Of a stretch of DNA of 64,000 nt, positions 36,309 to 45,557 are shown one piece after another. A program made the translations under genes and the position numbers. This DNA comes from Pseudobacillus wudalianchiensis (GTDB lineage: Bacteria; Bacillota; Bacilli; Bacillales; Domibacillaceae): the NCBI RefSeq assembly GCF_001685015.1, contig NZ_MAYT01000032.1, positions 83,025 through 147,024 of the forward strand, written 5' to 3'. How positions within the stretch are numbered: the first letter of the stretch is position 1; every line of letters begins with the position of its first letter. The notes under the pieces are model-generated. The model searched no databases. It saw nothing but the letters and a program-made list of their open reading frames with translations, and was not told where the DNA came from.

Positions 36309-37685
36309 ATGAAGCCTGTTGTGTTAATTTTAGATGACGAGCCGGCCATCGGATCCTCATTGCGATTTGCCCTTGAAAACGATTATGAAGTGATGGCCGT
36401 TACAAAAGTCGAAGAAGCGATAAAAGTGCTGCAAGAAAAGCAGGTGCACGTCATGCTCTTAGACTGGAGGCTCGGCGGATCAGATGGGCTAGACGTACTG
36501 GCTGAAGTAAAAAGCATGTATCCACAAACATCGGTTATCATGATGACAGCTTACGGTACAATCGAGTCGTCGGTTGAGGCTATTAAACGGGGAGCCTACC
36601 ATTACATTACAAAACCACTTGATATCGAGGAGCTGGATCTGCTGATTAAGAAAGCGCTGGAACACCAGACGCTGTACAGTAAAATCCGGGAATTAAACGA
36701 AACGATTGAAAAAATCAAAGGGTATGATCAAATGATCGGTGAAAGCCCGGCCATGAGAAATGTTTTTTCCATCATTGAGCGTGTTAAAGACATTGATTCC
36801 AGCGTGTTAATCTTTGGGGAAAGCGGGACGGGAAAAGAATTAGTTGCCCGTGCCCTGCATAGACAAGGAAAGAGAAAGGATGGACCGTTTGTGTCTGTCA
36901 ATTGTGCTGCTATACCTGAAGCTTTGCTAGAGAGTGAGCTGTTTGGATACGCCAAAGGGGCGTTTACTGGAGCGGTCGGCAATCAAGAGGGGAAAGTGGC
37001 AGCGGCAAATGGCGGTACATTATTTTTAGACGAGATTGGCGATATGCCGGCCTCGCTGCAGGCTAAAATGCTTCGTGTGCTGCAGGAAAAAGAATTCACG
37101 CCACTTGGTTCTACGGAAGTAAAGAAAGTAAATGTCCGGATTATTAGCGCTACGAATAAAAACCTATCCAAAATGGTGGCCGAAGGATTATTCCGGGAAG
37201 ATCTATTCTTCCGTCTGAATGTCATACCGATCGAACTGCCGCTGTTAAGTGAAAGAAAAGAAGACTTACGAGCATTGATTCCGTACTTTCTCAAAAAGTA
37301 TGCGGAAGAGATGCAGCGTCCGCTTCCCTCCCTTTCACAAGAGGCATGGGATCGTCTGTTAGCTTATGATTATCCCGGAAACGTTCGGCAGTTAAGCAAC
37401 ATTCTTGAGTATGCCGTAGCTATGGCAAAAGGAAGAGTGATTGTAGAAGAGGATTTGCCGATCAGTGTCCGTTCTGAAAATAGCCTGGTAACACCAGCAT
37501 CTCATTCTTCAGCCGCTATTGTTCCTGTTCCAATTGGCGCCACTATGAAGGAAGCAGAAAAAATGATGATCGAAGCTGTGTTGAAGCACTGCGAAGGAAG
37601 CAGAAAAGAGACGGCCAAAGTGCTCGGCATCAGTGAAAGGAGTCTCCGTAATAAGCTTCAAATTTACAGAGAAGAAAATAGTTAA
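36309..37685 (+). CDS. NtrC-type sigma-54-dependent response regulator
   Basis: A 458-aa regulator: receiver domain (LILDDEPAIG, phospho-Asp in MLLDWRLGG, Lys in ITKPL), AAA+ domain with Walker A GESGTGKE, the sigma-54 contact motif GAFTGA and Walker B TLFLDEIGD, and a Fis-type HTH at the end (SRKETAKVLGISERSLRNKL). ATG 36309 lies behind AAAGGGGGGAG, 19 bases after the kinase stop. It should activate sigma-54 promoters; one is found directly before the TAXI gene. Confidence 0.95.
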   Translation: MKPVVLILDDEPAIGSSLRFALENDYEVMAVTKVEEAIKVLQEKQVHVMLLDWRLGGSDGLDVLAEVKSMYPQTSVIMMTAYGTIESSVEAIKRGAYHYITKPLDIEELDLLIKKALEHQTLYSKIRELNETIEKIKGYDQMIGESPAMRNVFSIIERVKDIDSSVLIFGESGTGKELVARALHRQGKRKDGPFVSVNCAAIPEALLESELFGYAKGAFTGAVGNQEGKVAAANGGTLFLDEIGDMPASLQAKMLRVLQEKEFTPLGSTEVKKVNVRIISATNKNLSKMVAEGLFREDLFFRLNVIPIELPLLSERKEDLRALIPYFLKKYAEEMQRPLPSLSQEAWDRLLAYDYPGNVRQLSNILEYAVAMAKGRVIVEEDLPISVRSENSLVTPASHSSAAIVPVPIGATMKEAEKMMIEAVLKHCEGSRKETAKVLGISERSLRNKLQIYREENS

Positions 37686-37687
37686 CA

Positions 37688-37738
37688 GAAAAAAATGCCG
37701 GTTAGGAATAATTTGCCGTTCCTAACCGGCATTTTTTG
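37688..37738 (+). terminator. Terminator after response regulator
   Basis: Stem AAAAATGCCGGTTAGGAA / TTCCTAACCGGCATTTTT followed by T. Confidence 0.95.
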
Positions 37739-37781
37739 CCGCTTTCAAAAACCAATGCTTCATTTTACTGAATTTTAAAAA

Positions 37782-37798
37782 TGGTATGAATGTTGCAT
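37782..37798 (+). promoter_or_regulatory. Sigma-54 promoter of the TAXI-TRAP operon
   Basis: TGGTATG-AATG-TTGCAT has GG and GC exactly ten bases apart, as required for -24/-12 elements, 34 bases before the TAXI start codon. The NtrC-type regulator encoded just upstream is the obvious activator. Confidence 0.82.
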
Positions 37799-37831
37799 TA
37801 TAAAGAGCAGAAAAGATAAAGAGGTGAGGAA

Positions 37832-38836
37832 ATGAAGCAACGTGCAGCACTTATTTTATGTTTAACGATCATTCTTATTGTTATGTCTGCCTGCAGCAAT
37901 TCTGCTTCTCTAGAAAGCGGGGAGGCAGAAGGAAAGGCCGCCGGTCCTTTGGCAGGACAGCCGGTCACGATTTTAACAGGGGGAACTTCCGGGATTTATT
38001 TTCAGCTTGGCAATGCACTTGCCAAAATTTACGGAGAGGAGCTTGGTGCTCAGACAAGTGCACAGACAACAGGGGCTTCGGCTGAAAATACAGCTAAACT
38101 TTCTAGAAAAAAAGCGGAACTTGGCTTTGCAATGGCTGATACCGTAACAGATGCATATCTGGGAGAAGGAAACTTCGCTAAAGTGGGAGCGCTTTCTAAC
38201 GTTCGAGCGGTCGCATCGCTTTATCCAAATTATATGCAAATCGTTGCTCCTAAAAAGCTTGGGATCAAGACACTGAAGGATTTAAAAGGAAAGGACCTTG
38301 CAGTGGGCGCTCTTGGAAGCGGTACCGAAATTATGGCGAAGCGAATTTTAGAAGAGGCCGGCATTACTTATGATGACGTGAATGCAGACTTCTTGTCTTT
38401 TTCAGAAGGAATTGAGGGCATTAAAAACGGAACGACAGATGTCGCCTTTCTCTCTTCGGGCTATCCGAACTCCGGTATTATGGAGCTGGCTGCTACGGAT
38501 GAAGTAGAAATCATTCCCGTGCCGAAAGAAATCACAAAAAGTCTTCAAAAGAAATATCCAGCCTTTGAAGTAGGCAGTATTCCAGCTAATACGTATAAAG
38601 GTGTGAAAAAAGACAGAGAAACGGTAAAAGTAAACAATCTATTAATCACTTACAAGGATTTACCGGATGAAGAAGTATATTTATTGACGAAAACGTTATT
38701 TGAAAATCTCGATCAACTTCAAAATGCACACAGTTCGGCTAAGCATATTGAGCTTGAAAAAGCAGCGGAAAAGCTGCCATTGCCACTGCATCCAGGTGCG
38801 GAAAGATATTTTAAAGAGCAAGGTGCTTTGCAATAA
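37832..38836 (+). CDS. TAXI family TRAP transporter solute-binding lipoprotein
   Basis: A 334-aa lipoprotein (lipobox MSAC) of the TAXI family: VTILTGGTSGIYFQLGNALAKIY is the characteristic first motif, followed by LGSGTEIMAKRIL and VAFLSSGYPN. It delivers a carboxylate such as glutamate or another dicarboxylate to the fused TRAP permease encoded 23 bases downstream. RBS GAGGTGAGG. Sigma-54 promoter upstream. Confidence 0.93.
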   Translation: MKQRAALILCLTIILIVMSACSNSASLESGEAEGKAAGPLAGQPVTILTGGTSGIYFQLGNALAKIYGEELGAQTSAQTTGASAENTAKLSRKKAELGFAMADTVTDAYLGEGNFAKVGALSNVRAVASLYPNYMQIVAPKKLGIKTLKDLKGKDLAVGALGSGTEIMAKRILEEAGITYDDVNADFLSFSEGIEGIKNGTTDVAFLSSGYPNSGIMELAATDEVEIIPVPKEITKSLQKKYPAFEVGSIPANTYKGVKKDRETVKVNNLLITYKDLPDEEVYLLTKTLFENLDQLQNAHSSAKHIELEKAAEKLPLPLHPGAERYFKEQGALQ

Positions 38837-38859
38837 AGAAACAAGGGAGGGAAACGTAA

Positions 38860-40836
38860 ATGGCAAATGCAATAAAGGAAATTCCTGAGACAATAGAAGG
38901 ACAGGAAGACATTCTGCAAAAGTATGATAGTGAATCACGCTTTCGGAAAATCGATCATGGTTTTTGGCGCTGGGCTATTTTTGCCTTAAGTGTTGGCCTT
39001 GCTGGTTATCATTTATATACGGCTTATTTTGGCCCGCTCGATGCACTGCGCCACCGCTCGCTGCATACAGCTGTCATTGCAGCGCTCGTGTTCATTTTAT
39101 ACCCTGCTTTTTATAAAAGAGGATCTAATAAAGTAACACCTATTGATATTGTCTGGATGATGGCCGCGCTCGCCACAGGCGGCTATATGATCCTTGATTA
39201 TCAAGGCATTGCGGAGAGAATGTCGATTTATATGCCAAGCGGAATGGATATCGCCTTTGGGCTGCTGACCATCGCGGTGGTAATCGAGGGTGGACGGCGT
39301 GTGGCAGGGAATGCTTTAACGATTTTAACGGTCCTATTTCTCGTCTATGCCTTTTTCGGCCAGTATTTCCCTAATTTATTCAGACACTCCGGAAAAGATC
39401 TAGAAGACATCGTGACGTATATGTATTTATCAACCGAAGGGATTTACGGTATCGCGATTTCCGTCTCTGCGTCTTATATTATTCTCTTTATTTTATTTGG
39501 GGCTTTTTTAAACCGCTCAGGGATGGGCCAGTTCTTCACTGACATTTCACTTAGTGTAGCGGGACATACGTCTGGCGGTCCAGCAAAGGTAGCTGTTGTT
39601 TCAAGTGGATTGTTAGGCTCTATCAACGGCAGTGCGCTGGCGAACGTCGTGACGACAGGGGCTTTTACGATTCCGCTCATGAAGCGTGTCGGTTATAAAC
39701 CAGAGTTTGCTGGTGCGGTAGAAGCAACTGCCTCTGTTGGCGGGCAAATCATCCCGCCGGTTATGGGAGCAACGGCATTCATCATGGCTGAAACGCTGGG
39801 CATGCCGTACAATCAGATTGCGCTTGCGGCGATCTTGCCAGCTTTTCTTTACTACCTTGGCATCATTTGTATCGTTCATTTCCGGGCAAAAAAGTTAGGC
39901 CTTCGCGGCATGTCAAAAGAAGAGCTTCCGAACTTATGGCAAGTATTTAAAAAGGGCGGTCACTTATTGATTCCTATTGTTGTATTGATCGGGATGCTCA
40001 TAGCGGGAAAAACGCCGCTATATGCTGCTTTTTATGCCATCGTTCTTTCTGTCGTGGTCAGCTGGTTCAATAAAGAAACACGGATGGGATTGAAAGAGAT
40101 ATTAGGCGCAATGGAAGATGGGGTTCGCTCGGCGCTTGGGGTTGCTATGTCCTGTGCGATGGTCGGCTTGATCGTTGGAGTCAGCACGCTGACAGGATTA
40201 GGTCCAAAATTAACTCAATCTATTCTTGTGCTTGGACAAGGAGAAATGTTCCTGACGCTCATCTTTACAATGATCGCCTGTATTATTATGGGGATGGGGC
40301 TTCCATCGATTCCGACCTATATTATTACAGCAACAATGGCTGCCCCAGCTTTACTTGAGCTTGGTGTTGCACCGTTTGTTACTCATATGTTCGTCTTTTA
40401 TTTCGGTATTTTAGCGAATGTAACGCCACCGGTTGCTTTAGCTGCGTTTGCGGGGGCTGGCATTGCTGGTGCGAGTCCGAATAAAACGGGATTTGAAGCA
40501 TTAAGGCTTGCCCTATCGGGGTTTATCATTCCTTATATTTTTGTCTTCTCGCCGGTTATTTTAATGCAGGACGTCACCAGTCCGCTTGAAGTGATTTGGG
40601 TGACGATTACAGCCATTATTGGAATTCTTGGATTGAGCGCAGCACTTGAAAGATATTTAATTGCTGACTTGCCGCTGCCACTTGCTGCTCTGTGCTTTGC
40701 CGGTTCGATTACTTTGATCATTCCGGGCATATGGACAGATATTATTGGTTTAGGTGTACTCGCTCTCGTTCTCACCCAGCAGTTTCTCGCCCGCATGAAA
40801 GCTCGGCAAGATATACCAACATCTAAAATAGTTTAA
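38860..40836 (+). CDS. Fused TRAP transporter permease (DctQM type)
   Basis: A 658-aa membrane protein of the fused 4TM/12TM TRAP type that accompanies TAXI receptors. The N-terminal portion (about residues 30-130) corresponds to the small DctQ part; the rest is DctM, with GSINGSALANVVTTGAFTIP, a PPVMGATAF block and a GMGLPSIPTYI repeat block. It drives Na+- or H+-coupled solute uptake. Substrate unknown. Same operon as the TAXI lipoprotein. Confidence 0.93.
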   Translation: MANAIKEIPETIEGQEDILQKYDSESRFRKIDHGFWRWAIFALSVGLAGYHLYTAYFGPLDALRHRSLHTAVIAALVFILYPAFYKRGSNKVTPIDIVWMMAALATGGYMILDYQGIAERMSIYMPSGMDIAFGLLTIAVVIEGGRRVAGNALTILTVLFLVYAFFGQYFPNLFRHSGKDLEDIVTYMYLSTEGIYGIAISVSASYIILFILFGAFLNRSGMGQFFTDISLSVAGHTSGGPAKVAVVSSGLLGSINGSALANVVTTGAFTIPLMKRVGYKPEFAGAVEATASVGGQIIPPVMGATAFIMAETLGMPYNQIALAAILPAFLYYLGIICIVHFRAKKLGLRGMSKEELPNLWQVFKKGGHLLIPIVVLIGMLIAGKTPLYAAFYAIVLSVVVSWFNKETRMGLKEILGAMEDGVRSALGVAMSCAMVGLIVGVSTLTGLGPKLTQSILVLGQGEMFLTLIFTMIACIIMGMGLPSIPTYIITATMAAPALLELGVAPFVTHMFVFYFGILANVTPPVALAAFAGAGIAGASPNKTGFEALRLALSGFIIPYIFVFSPVILMQDVTSPLEVIWVTITAIIGILGLSAALERYLIADLPLPLAALCFAGSITLIIPGIWTDIIGLGVLALVLTQQFLARMKARQDIPTSKIV

Positions 40837-40842
40837 ATCTAT

Positions 40843-40878
40843 TTCAGCCGCAAGGAGTACTCCAGCGGCTGTTTTACT
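40843..40878 (+). terminator. Terminator-like hairpin after TRAP permease
   Basis: Stem CAGCCGC / GCGGCTG with an inner AGGAGT / ACTCC pairing and tail TTTTAC. Confidence 0.75.
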
Positions 40879-40963
40879 GTGGATAAAAACAGAGATTAAA
40901 AAATCAATGCGTTTCAAGTATGCTGAAAGTAGTTTTTATCTTTCACAGATAGGGGTTCAGCTA

Positions 40964-41749
40964 TTGAATAAGAAAAAGAGATGGTCCACATGGTTAATTT
41001 TTGGGATGATTCTGTTGCTTAGTGTGATGTCACTGTCATTTTATTTACCGAATGCTAAAAAAGAGCGGGCAGAAGAATCTCCGCGGAAAGAAAAAGAGAA
41101 AAAGGTGGAAACAGTAGAAAGCGGGGGAAGTGACCTTTTACAAGAGTCTGGTCAGAAAGTGAGAGTGAAAGATTGGGCTACTCTTGAATTAATTGATCGT
41201 TTCAAGGTAGAAAAAGAATATATTGTCGATCGTATGCAGATTTATGTGAAAGAAGTGAAGCTAATTAAAATGACAGATATTATGAACGAGGAAAAAGAGT
41301 ACTTAAGTTATTTTAATAATAAAACGAAAAATGAATTGCTGAGAGAAGGCAATAAATATGCTGATTGGGAAGAGCTTAATGAAGCAGTGGACCGATCAGG
41401 TTGGAACGTTGAAGAAGCTGCGTATTATATAGAGATTGCTTATAACGTGACGAATAAGTATGAAAAGGAAGTTCAGTTTTTCAGCTTTCTTGATGTTCAG
41501 TTTGGAGAAGAATTATTTTTTGTACCAGGCAGAAACTTCATCGCGAGTGACGATACATTTGTAGGAGAGAGCAGTTTTTCTAGGATCGACTACCGTAAAG
41601 GAGAAACAAGAGAGGGGGAAATTGGTCTGCTGCTGAAAAAGCTGCCTAAACAAGCGGACACAGTACAGTTTTCAACCGACGATGTGCTGGATGGAGATAC
41701 CCATGAGCTGATAAGCCAGGGACAAACCTTTCGAATTTATTTAGAGTAG
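40964..41749 (+). CDS. Hypothetical membrane-anchored protein
   Basis: A 261-aa protein starting at TTG 40964 (AGGGG eight bases upstream); the frame is open further upstream. One N-terminal helix (WLIFGMILLLSVMSLSFYL) is followed by a Lys/Glu-rich linker and an extracellular domain rich in beta strands, with a YYIEIAYNVTNKYEKEVQFF segment that recalls DUF4352 immunoglobulin-like domains. Family not recognised; function unknown. No clear operon partner. Confidence 0.65.
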   Translation: MNKKKRWSTWLIFGMILLLSVMSLSFYLPNAKKERAEESPRKEKEKKVETVESGGSDLLQESGQKVRVKDWATLELIDRFKVEKEYIVDRMQIYVKEVKLIKMTDIMNEEKEYLSYFNNKTKNELLREGNKYADWEELNEAVDRSGWNVEEAAYYIEIAYNVTNKYEKEVQFFSFLDVQFGEELFFVPGRNFIASDDTFVGESSFSRIDYRKGETREGEIGLLLKKLPKQADTVQFSTDDVLDGDTHELISQGQTFRIYLE

Positions 41750-41921
41750 ACACAGAAAGGAAGGTTAAAAGAATTTTTGAGTAGGCGGACAACGGATGGG
41801 TATATATTAATCATAAAGAGAAGAGGCTGAATGGCAAGGCAGATATCGATCGTCGAACGGGATTTTTTCCATTCTCTGCTTCTGAAGGAGTCCATAATGA
41901 GCCGGAAAGGAGAAATACACA

Positions 41922-42629
41922 ATGCAAATACCAGAATGGCTTGCTGAGATCGGCAAACAAAGAATTTCCCCTTACCCAGTGGAAGGGTTTGTATATGGAA
42001 TGGGACCCGAACGGCCAAAACTGATGCTCGTTGGAGAAGCGCCAGGAGAAACAGAGATCCATAATGGCATTCCCTTTAGCGGCAGGGCTGGGACGGAATT
42101 AATGAAGTTTTTGGAAAGGGCTGGTGTTTCCAGAGAAGAAGTGTACATAACGAGTGCAGTCAGAAGCCGGCCTTATAAGTGGGGAGAAAAACGAACAAGA
42201 AGCGGTGAAATGATCAGAAGAAAATACAACCGTGCCCCATCTTCAGCAGAAATGCTGGCCCATGCTCCTTTGCTCGATTACGAGATTGAACACGTCAAGG
42301 CTCCTGTCATTGTTGCCCTTGGCAACATTGGCTTAAAACGTTTGTGCGGACCAGAAATGAGAGTGACAGAAGTACATGGCCGTTTTATTAAGCAGCCTGT
42401 CAGACGGCTGAAGGACATGGAGAGCAGTGAGTATACATGGACGGAAAAGGAATATTTAATCTTTCCGACCTTTCACCCGGCTTCCATTTTTTATAATCGT
42501 CAGCTGCTCGAACTTATCCACGAGGACATGGACAAGCTCGGCAGCTATTTAAGAAGTCCCGATAGTGCCCTTACTTTATATACGAATACGACGATGAACG
42601 ATGAGGCCGATCAAAACGAGCATCATTAA
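41922..42629 (+). CDS. Uracil-DNA glycosylase family protein without Fe-S cysteines
   Basis: A 235-aa UDG-superfamily protein: motif A-like GEAPGETEIHNGIPFSGRAG and motif B-like FHPASIFYNRQL are clear, as in family 4 enzymes. The four cysteines that hold the [4Fe-4S] cluster in family 4 are absent: I find only one Cys (RLCGP). It may excise uracil or another damaged base, or be inactive. RBS AAAGGAG. Its 3' end overlaps the convergent MFS gene by 54 bases. Confidence 0.82.
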   Translation: MQIPEWLAEIGKQRISPYPVEGFVYGMGPERPKLMLVGEAPGETEIHNGIPFSGRAGTELMKFLERAGVSREEVYITSAVRSRPYKWGEKRTRSGEMIRRKYNRAPSSAEMLAHAPLLDYEIEHVKAPVIVALGNIGLKRLCGPEMRVTEVHGRFIKQPVRRLKDMESSEYTWTEKEYLIFPTFHPASIFYNRQLLELIHEDMDKLGSYLRSPDSALTLYTNTTMNDEADQNEHH

Positions 42630-43883
42630 GGAGCCCAATGCTGTGCGGCTCGCAATGTTGCCGTAATCAGCGAGAAGAAGGGTGATCGTACCGTATAGAA
42701 ACGGGCCGACCATAGCAGAGATTTTGCCGGAAAAGGCAAATAAACCGAAAAATTGGCCTCTTTTTTCCTCGGGAGTGTTTTCAATAATAAAGGTTCTAGA
42801 GGTGACCCAAACGGCTCCGAGAGAAACACCAAACAGACTGCCGGCAGCCCAGAACATCGCTTCATTTACAGCGAATGTACCAATAAATAAAGCAATCAGC
42901 AGGATAATCCCGACGACGTTGACAGCTTTTTTTGCTCCAAGTGCTTTTGTAATGTAGCCGAATAGAAAAGATCCGATAATGCTCGCGATTGTTGAGACGA
43001 GATAAAGCAGAATAAACTGGCCTGAAGAAAAGCCAACAATTGCCTTGGCATAAACGGCCATCATCGCAATCGCTGTCGCAATAGCATCGTTTAAGAAAAA
43101 ATAGACAATCATAAACAGAAAGATCATCCGGTGAGCTTTCATTTCTTTAAAAGTAGCGATGACTTCATGATAGCCGCTAATAAAAGATTTTTTCTCAACA
43201 ACAGGAGATAACTTCGCTTCGTGGCCCGTAAGCATGAGCGGCAGGGAAAAAATAAGAAACAAAATAGCTGTTGGAATAAATGCCTGATGGAACTGGCCAT
43301 CTCCGATGAATGGATAAACGGCAAGTCCTGCCAGCGTGCCAATATAGCCGACAGCCACCCCAAAACCAGATAACAGCGGAATTTCTTCTTTCGTTCCTAA
43401 GTCGGCGAGCATCGTATCATAAAAGATTAAGCTGGAATGATAGAAAAACTTCGCCGCCACAAATAAAAGAACAACGAGCATAAGGGAAGCAGGCAAGCCG
43501 AATATATCTTTTTGAAAATCAGTGGAAGCGGCAAGCCCCATGAATATGGTGCAGGCCACACAGATAAGCGTAAAAGGAATAATGTAGCGTTTCTTTTTAC
43601 CAGTCCGGTCAATGAGAACGCCGAAGAGCGGGGAAAATAACACGAGCAATAAACTAGCAGCCGCATTGGCATAAGAGATAAACGTACTGGCAATTTGATT
43701 AAGCTGCTCATTGCCGCCGATGGTTTCTTGGAGATAAAAAGGAAAAAAGATCGTTATAATATTCGAGGAGAAAATCGTATTCGCAAAGTCGTAAAGCGCC
43801 CATGATAAAACAGGAAGAGAAAAGTAAAGCCCCCATAACGGCCGCTTTGCCGCTGTTTTACTTCGCTCTATTTGAGCCATCAT
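42576..43883 (-). CDS. MFS transporter, YxiO/Atg22-like
   Basis: A 435-aa protein with 12 expected membrane helices. LSWALYDFANTIFSSNIITIFFPFYL at the start (seen in parts) and SPLFGVLIDRTGKKKRY (loop 2-3 MFS signature) match the Atg22/YxiO group, some of which are thought to export amino acids. Start ATG 43883 or 43880 behind AGGGTGA. Tail-to-tail overlap with the UDG-family gene; no terminator separates them. Confidence 0.85.
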   Translation of the reverse strand: MMAQIERSKTAAKRPLWGLYFSLPVLSWALYDFANTIFSSNIITIFFPFYLQETIGGNEQLNQIASTFISYANAAASLLLVLFSPLFGVLIDRTGKKKRYIIPFTLICVACTIFMGLAASTDFQKDIFGLPASLMLVVLLFVAAKFFYHSSLIFYDTMLADLGTKEEIPLLSGFGVAVGYIGTLAGLAVYPFIGDGQFHQAFIPTAILFLIFSLPLMLTGHEAKLSPVVEKKSFISGYHEVIATFKEMKAHRMIFLFMIVYFFLNDAIATAIAMMAVYAKAIVGFSSGQFILLYLVSTIASIIGSFLFGYITKALGAKKAVNVVGIILLIALFIGTFAVNEAMFWAAGSLFGVSLGAVWVTSRTFIIENTPEEKRGQFFGLFAFSGKISAMVGPFLYGTITLLLADYGNIASRTALGSLMMLVLIGLIVHRRIRI

Positions 43884-44024
43884 CTCACCCTCTTTTTAAC
43901 AGTTTCCTTTATTGTAGTAAAAGCTTCGTTAGAAATACTAAGAAATTTGTCGAATAAGAAAAAGAGTTTTAATTAAAAGAATCGGGGAAAAGGATTTTAT
44001 AGAACATGAGAGGAGGAGAAGCAG

Positions 44025-44165
44025 ATGTTTAATAATGAACGCAACTACCTCAACGAACAGGAAAAGAAAAAACAGAAAGAACAGCATGAAAACGAATTTA
44101 AAAATCAAGCCCGCCAGCCGGATCAGCAAAATCGTCTAAAGGATCAGGAGAATATGAGAAAATAG
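44025..44165 (+). CDS. Small charged protein, unknown
   Basis: A 46-aa ORF with a very strong RBS (AGGAGGAG). The product is hydrophilic and unusually rich in Gln, Glu, Lys, Asn and Arg (for example EQEKKKQKEQHEN), with no Cys and no Trp. It is probably disordered or helical. It may be a spore-associated or stress-type small protein; this is a guess, and I do not recognise the family. A terminator follows directly, so it is a self-contained gene. Confidence 0.65.
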   Translation: MFNNERNYLNEQEKKKQKEQHENEFKNQARQPDQQNRLKDQENMRK

Positions 44166-44171
44166 CTTACT

Positions 44172-44199
44172 AAAGGCTGTCTCGTACAGCCTTTTTTAT
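44172..44199 (+). terminator. Terminator after small protein gene
   Basis: Stem AAGGCTGT / ACAGCCTT followed by TTTTTATTTT. Confidence 0.9.
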
Positions 44200-44393
44200 T
44201 TTGAATAAAAGCGTTGAGTAATTTCTAGAAGCAGGAAATAGCTGTTATTAATCCGACTAAAACAATAAAATTAATAAAATTTAGAAAGTTGACGAGAAAT
44301 TTTAGCGGATTTGCGTTAAAATAGGGACGTGAAGTGAAAGCGGGACTTCTCGAGTGCCGCTGCCTATTATTTAGATAAGTGAGGAGTTAAATA

Positions 44394-45335
44394 ATGAGTA
44401 AAGTACTTATTTTTGGCCACAAAAACCCCGACACAGACTCAATTTGTTCTGCTATTGCGTATGCTGCCTTGAAAAAAGAGCTTGGAGTAGATGTTGAGCC
44501 TGTTCGTCTTGGCGAGTTGAACGGCGAAACAGAATATGCCCTAAAGCAATTTAATGCTGAGCTTCCGCGTCTCATTAGCAAAGCGGCACCAGAAGCGGCG
44601 CATGTTATTTTAGTGGACCATAATGAGCGTCAGCAAAGTGTAGACGATATTAACGAAGTACGCGTCCTTGAAGTTATCGATCATCACCGTATTGCAAACT
44701 TCGAAACAAGTGATCCGCTTTACTATCGTGCAGAGCCAGTAGGCTGTACAGCCACTATTTTGAATAAAATGTACAAGGAAAATGGTGTCGCTGTTCAAAA
44801 AGACATCGCTGGATTAATGTTATCAGCGATTATTTCTGACTCACTCTTATTCAAATCTCCAACTTGCACAGAAGAAGATGTAAAAGCTGCACAAGAACTA
44901 GCAAGCATTGCAGGTGTTGATGCAGAAGAATACGGATTAGCGATGTTAAAAGCGGGTGCGGATTTAAGAAGCAAATCAACAGAAGAGTTAGCAACGCTTG
45001 ATTCTAAAGTATTTGCTATGGGAGATTTTCAAGTGGAAGTGGCACAGGTAAATGCCATTGATGTATTAGATGTATTGGCGCGCAAAGAAGAAATTGAAAA
45101 AGTCTTAGAGAATAAAATTGCAGAGAAAAATCTTGATTTATTTTTGTTCGTCATTACTGACATCTTAAACAGCAATTCTGTTGCGATTGTAGCCGGAAAA
45201 GAAGCAGCAGTAGTAGAGAAAGCATACAACGCCCCAATTTCTGACGATAGAACGATCGTCCTTGAAGGCGTCGTATCACGTAAAAAACAAATTATCCCGG
45301 TTTTAACTGATATTTTTCAGGGTATGACAAAATAA
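44394..45335 (+). CDS. ppaC: Manganese-dependent inorganic pyrophosphatase
   Basis: A 313-aa family II pyrophosphatase of the DHH superfamily. [25 protein letters not shown] and the DHH motif [10 protein letters not shown] carry the Mn ligands, and a C-terminal DHHA2 domain ends with SRKKQIIP. It hydrolyses pyrophosphate in the cytoplasm. RBS GTGAGGAG. Monocistronic, with its own terminator. Confidence 0.96.
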   Translation: MSKVLIFGHKNPDTDSICSAIAYAALKKELGVDVEPVRLGELNGETEYALKQFNAELPRLISKAAPEAAHVILVDHNERQQSVDDINEVRVLEVIDHHRIANFETSDPLYYRAEPVGCTATILNKMYKENGVAVQKDIAGLMLSAIISDSLLFKSPTCTEEDVKAAQELASIAGVDAEEYGLAMLKAGADLRSKSTEELATLDSKVFAMGDFQVEVAQVNAIDVLDVLARKEEIEKVLENKIAEKNLDLFLFVITDILNSNSVAIVAGKEAAVVEKAYNAPISDDRTIVLEGVVSRKKQIIPVLTDIFQGMTK

Positions 45336-45345
45336 TATAAAGACC

Positions 45346-45386
45346 GAGCATGACCAAGCTGAAGCTTAGGTCATGCTTTTTTTGTT
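45346..45386 (+). terminator. Terminator after ppaC
   Basis: Stem AGCATGACC / GGTCATGCT with a paired loop (AAGCTGAAGCTT) and seven T. Confidence 0.93.
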
Positions 45387-45438
45387 AAATGTTTAAAAAA
45401 AGAGAAGATTGTTATTATTTCGAAATAACTTTATTCGA

Positions 45439-45468
45439 TTGACAGTTTAAGTTAAATCAGATTATCAT
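45439..45468 (+). promoter_or_regulatory. Sigma-A-like promoter of the peptide transporter
   Basis: TTGACA at 45439-45444 and TTATCA or TATCAT 17-18 bases later. A near-palindrome GTTATTATTTCGAAATAAC lies just upstream at about 45411-45429 and could be a regulatory site. Confidence 0.5.
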
Positions 45469-45557
45469 AAAGTAGTTTAATTTTTCTTAAATAATTTATA
45501 CCTATTGAATTTTTTGATAATACAGGAAAATTAAATGGGTAGAGAGGGGAGTTTTAA

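Noticed and set aside
41737-42062. Two minus-strand ORFs (93 and 83 aa) upstream of the UDG gene
   Set aside because: Mutually overlapping in different frames and covering the UDG start and RBS; no family resemblance.
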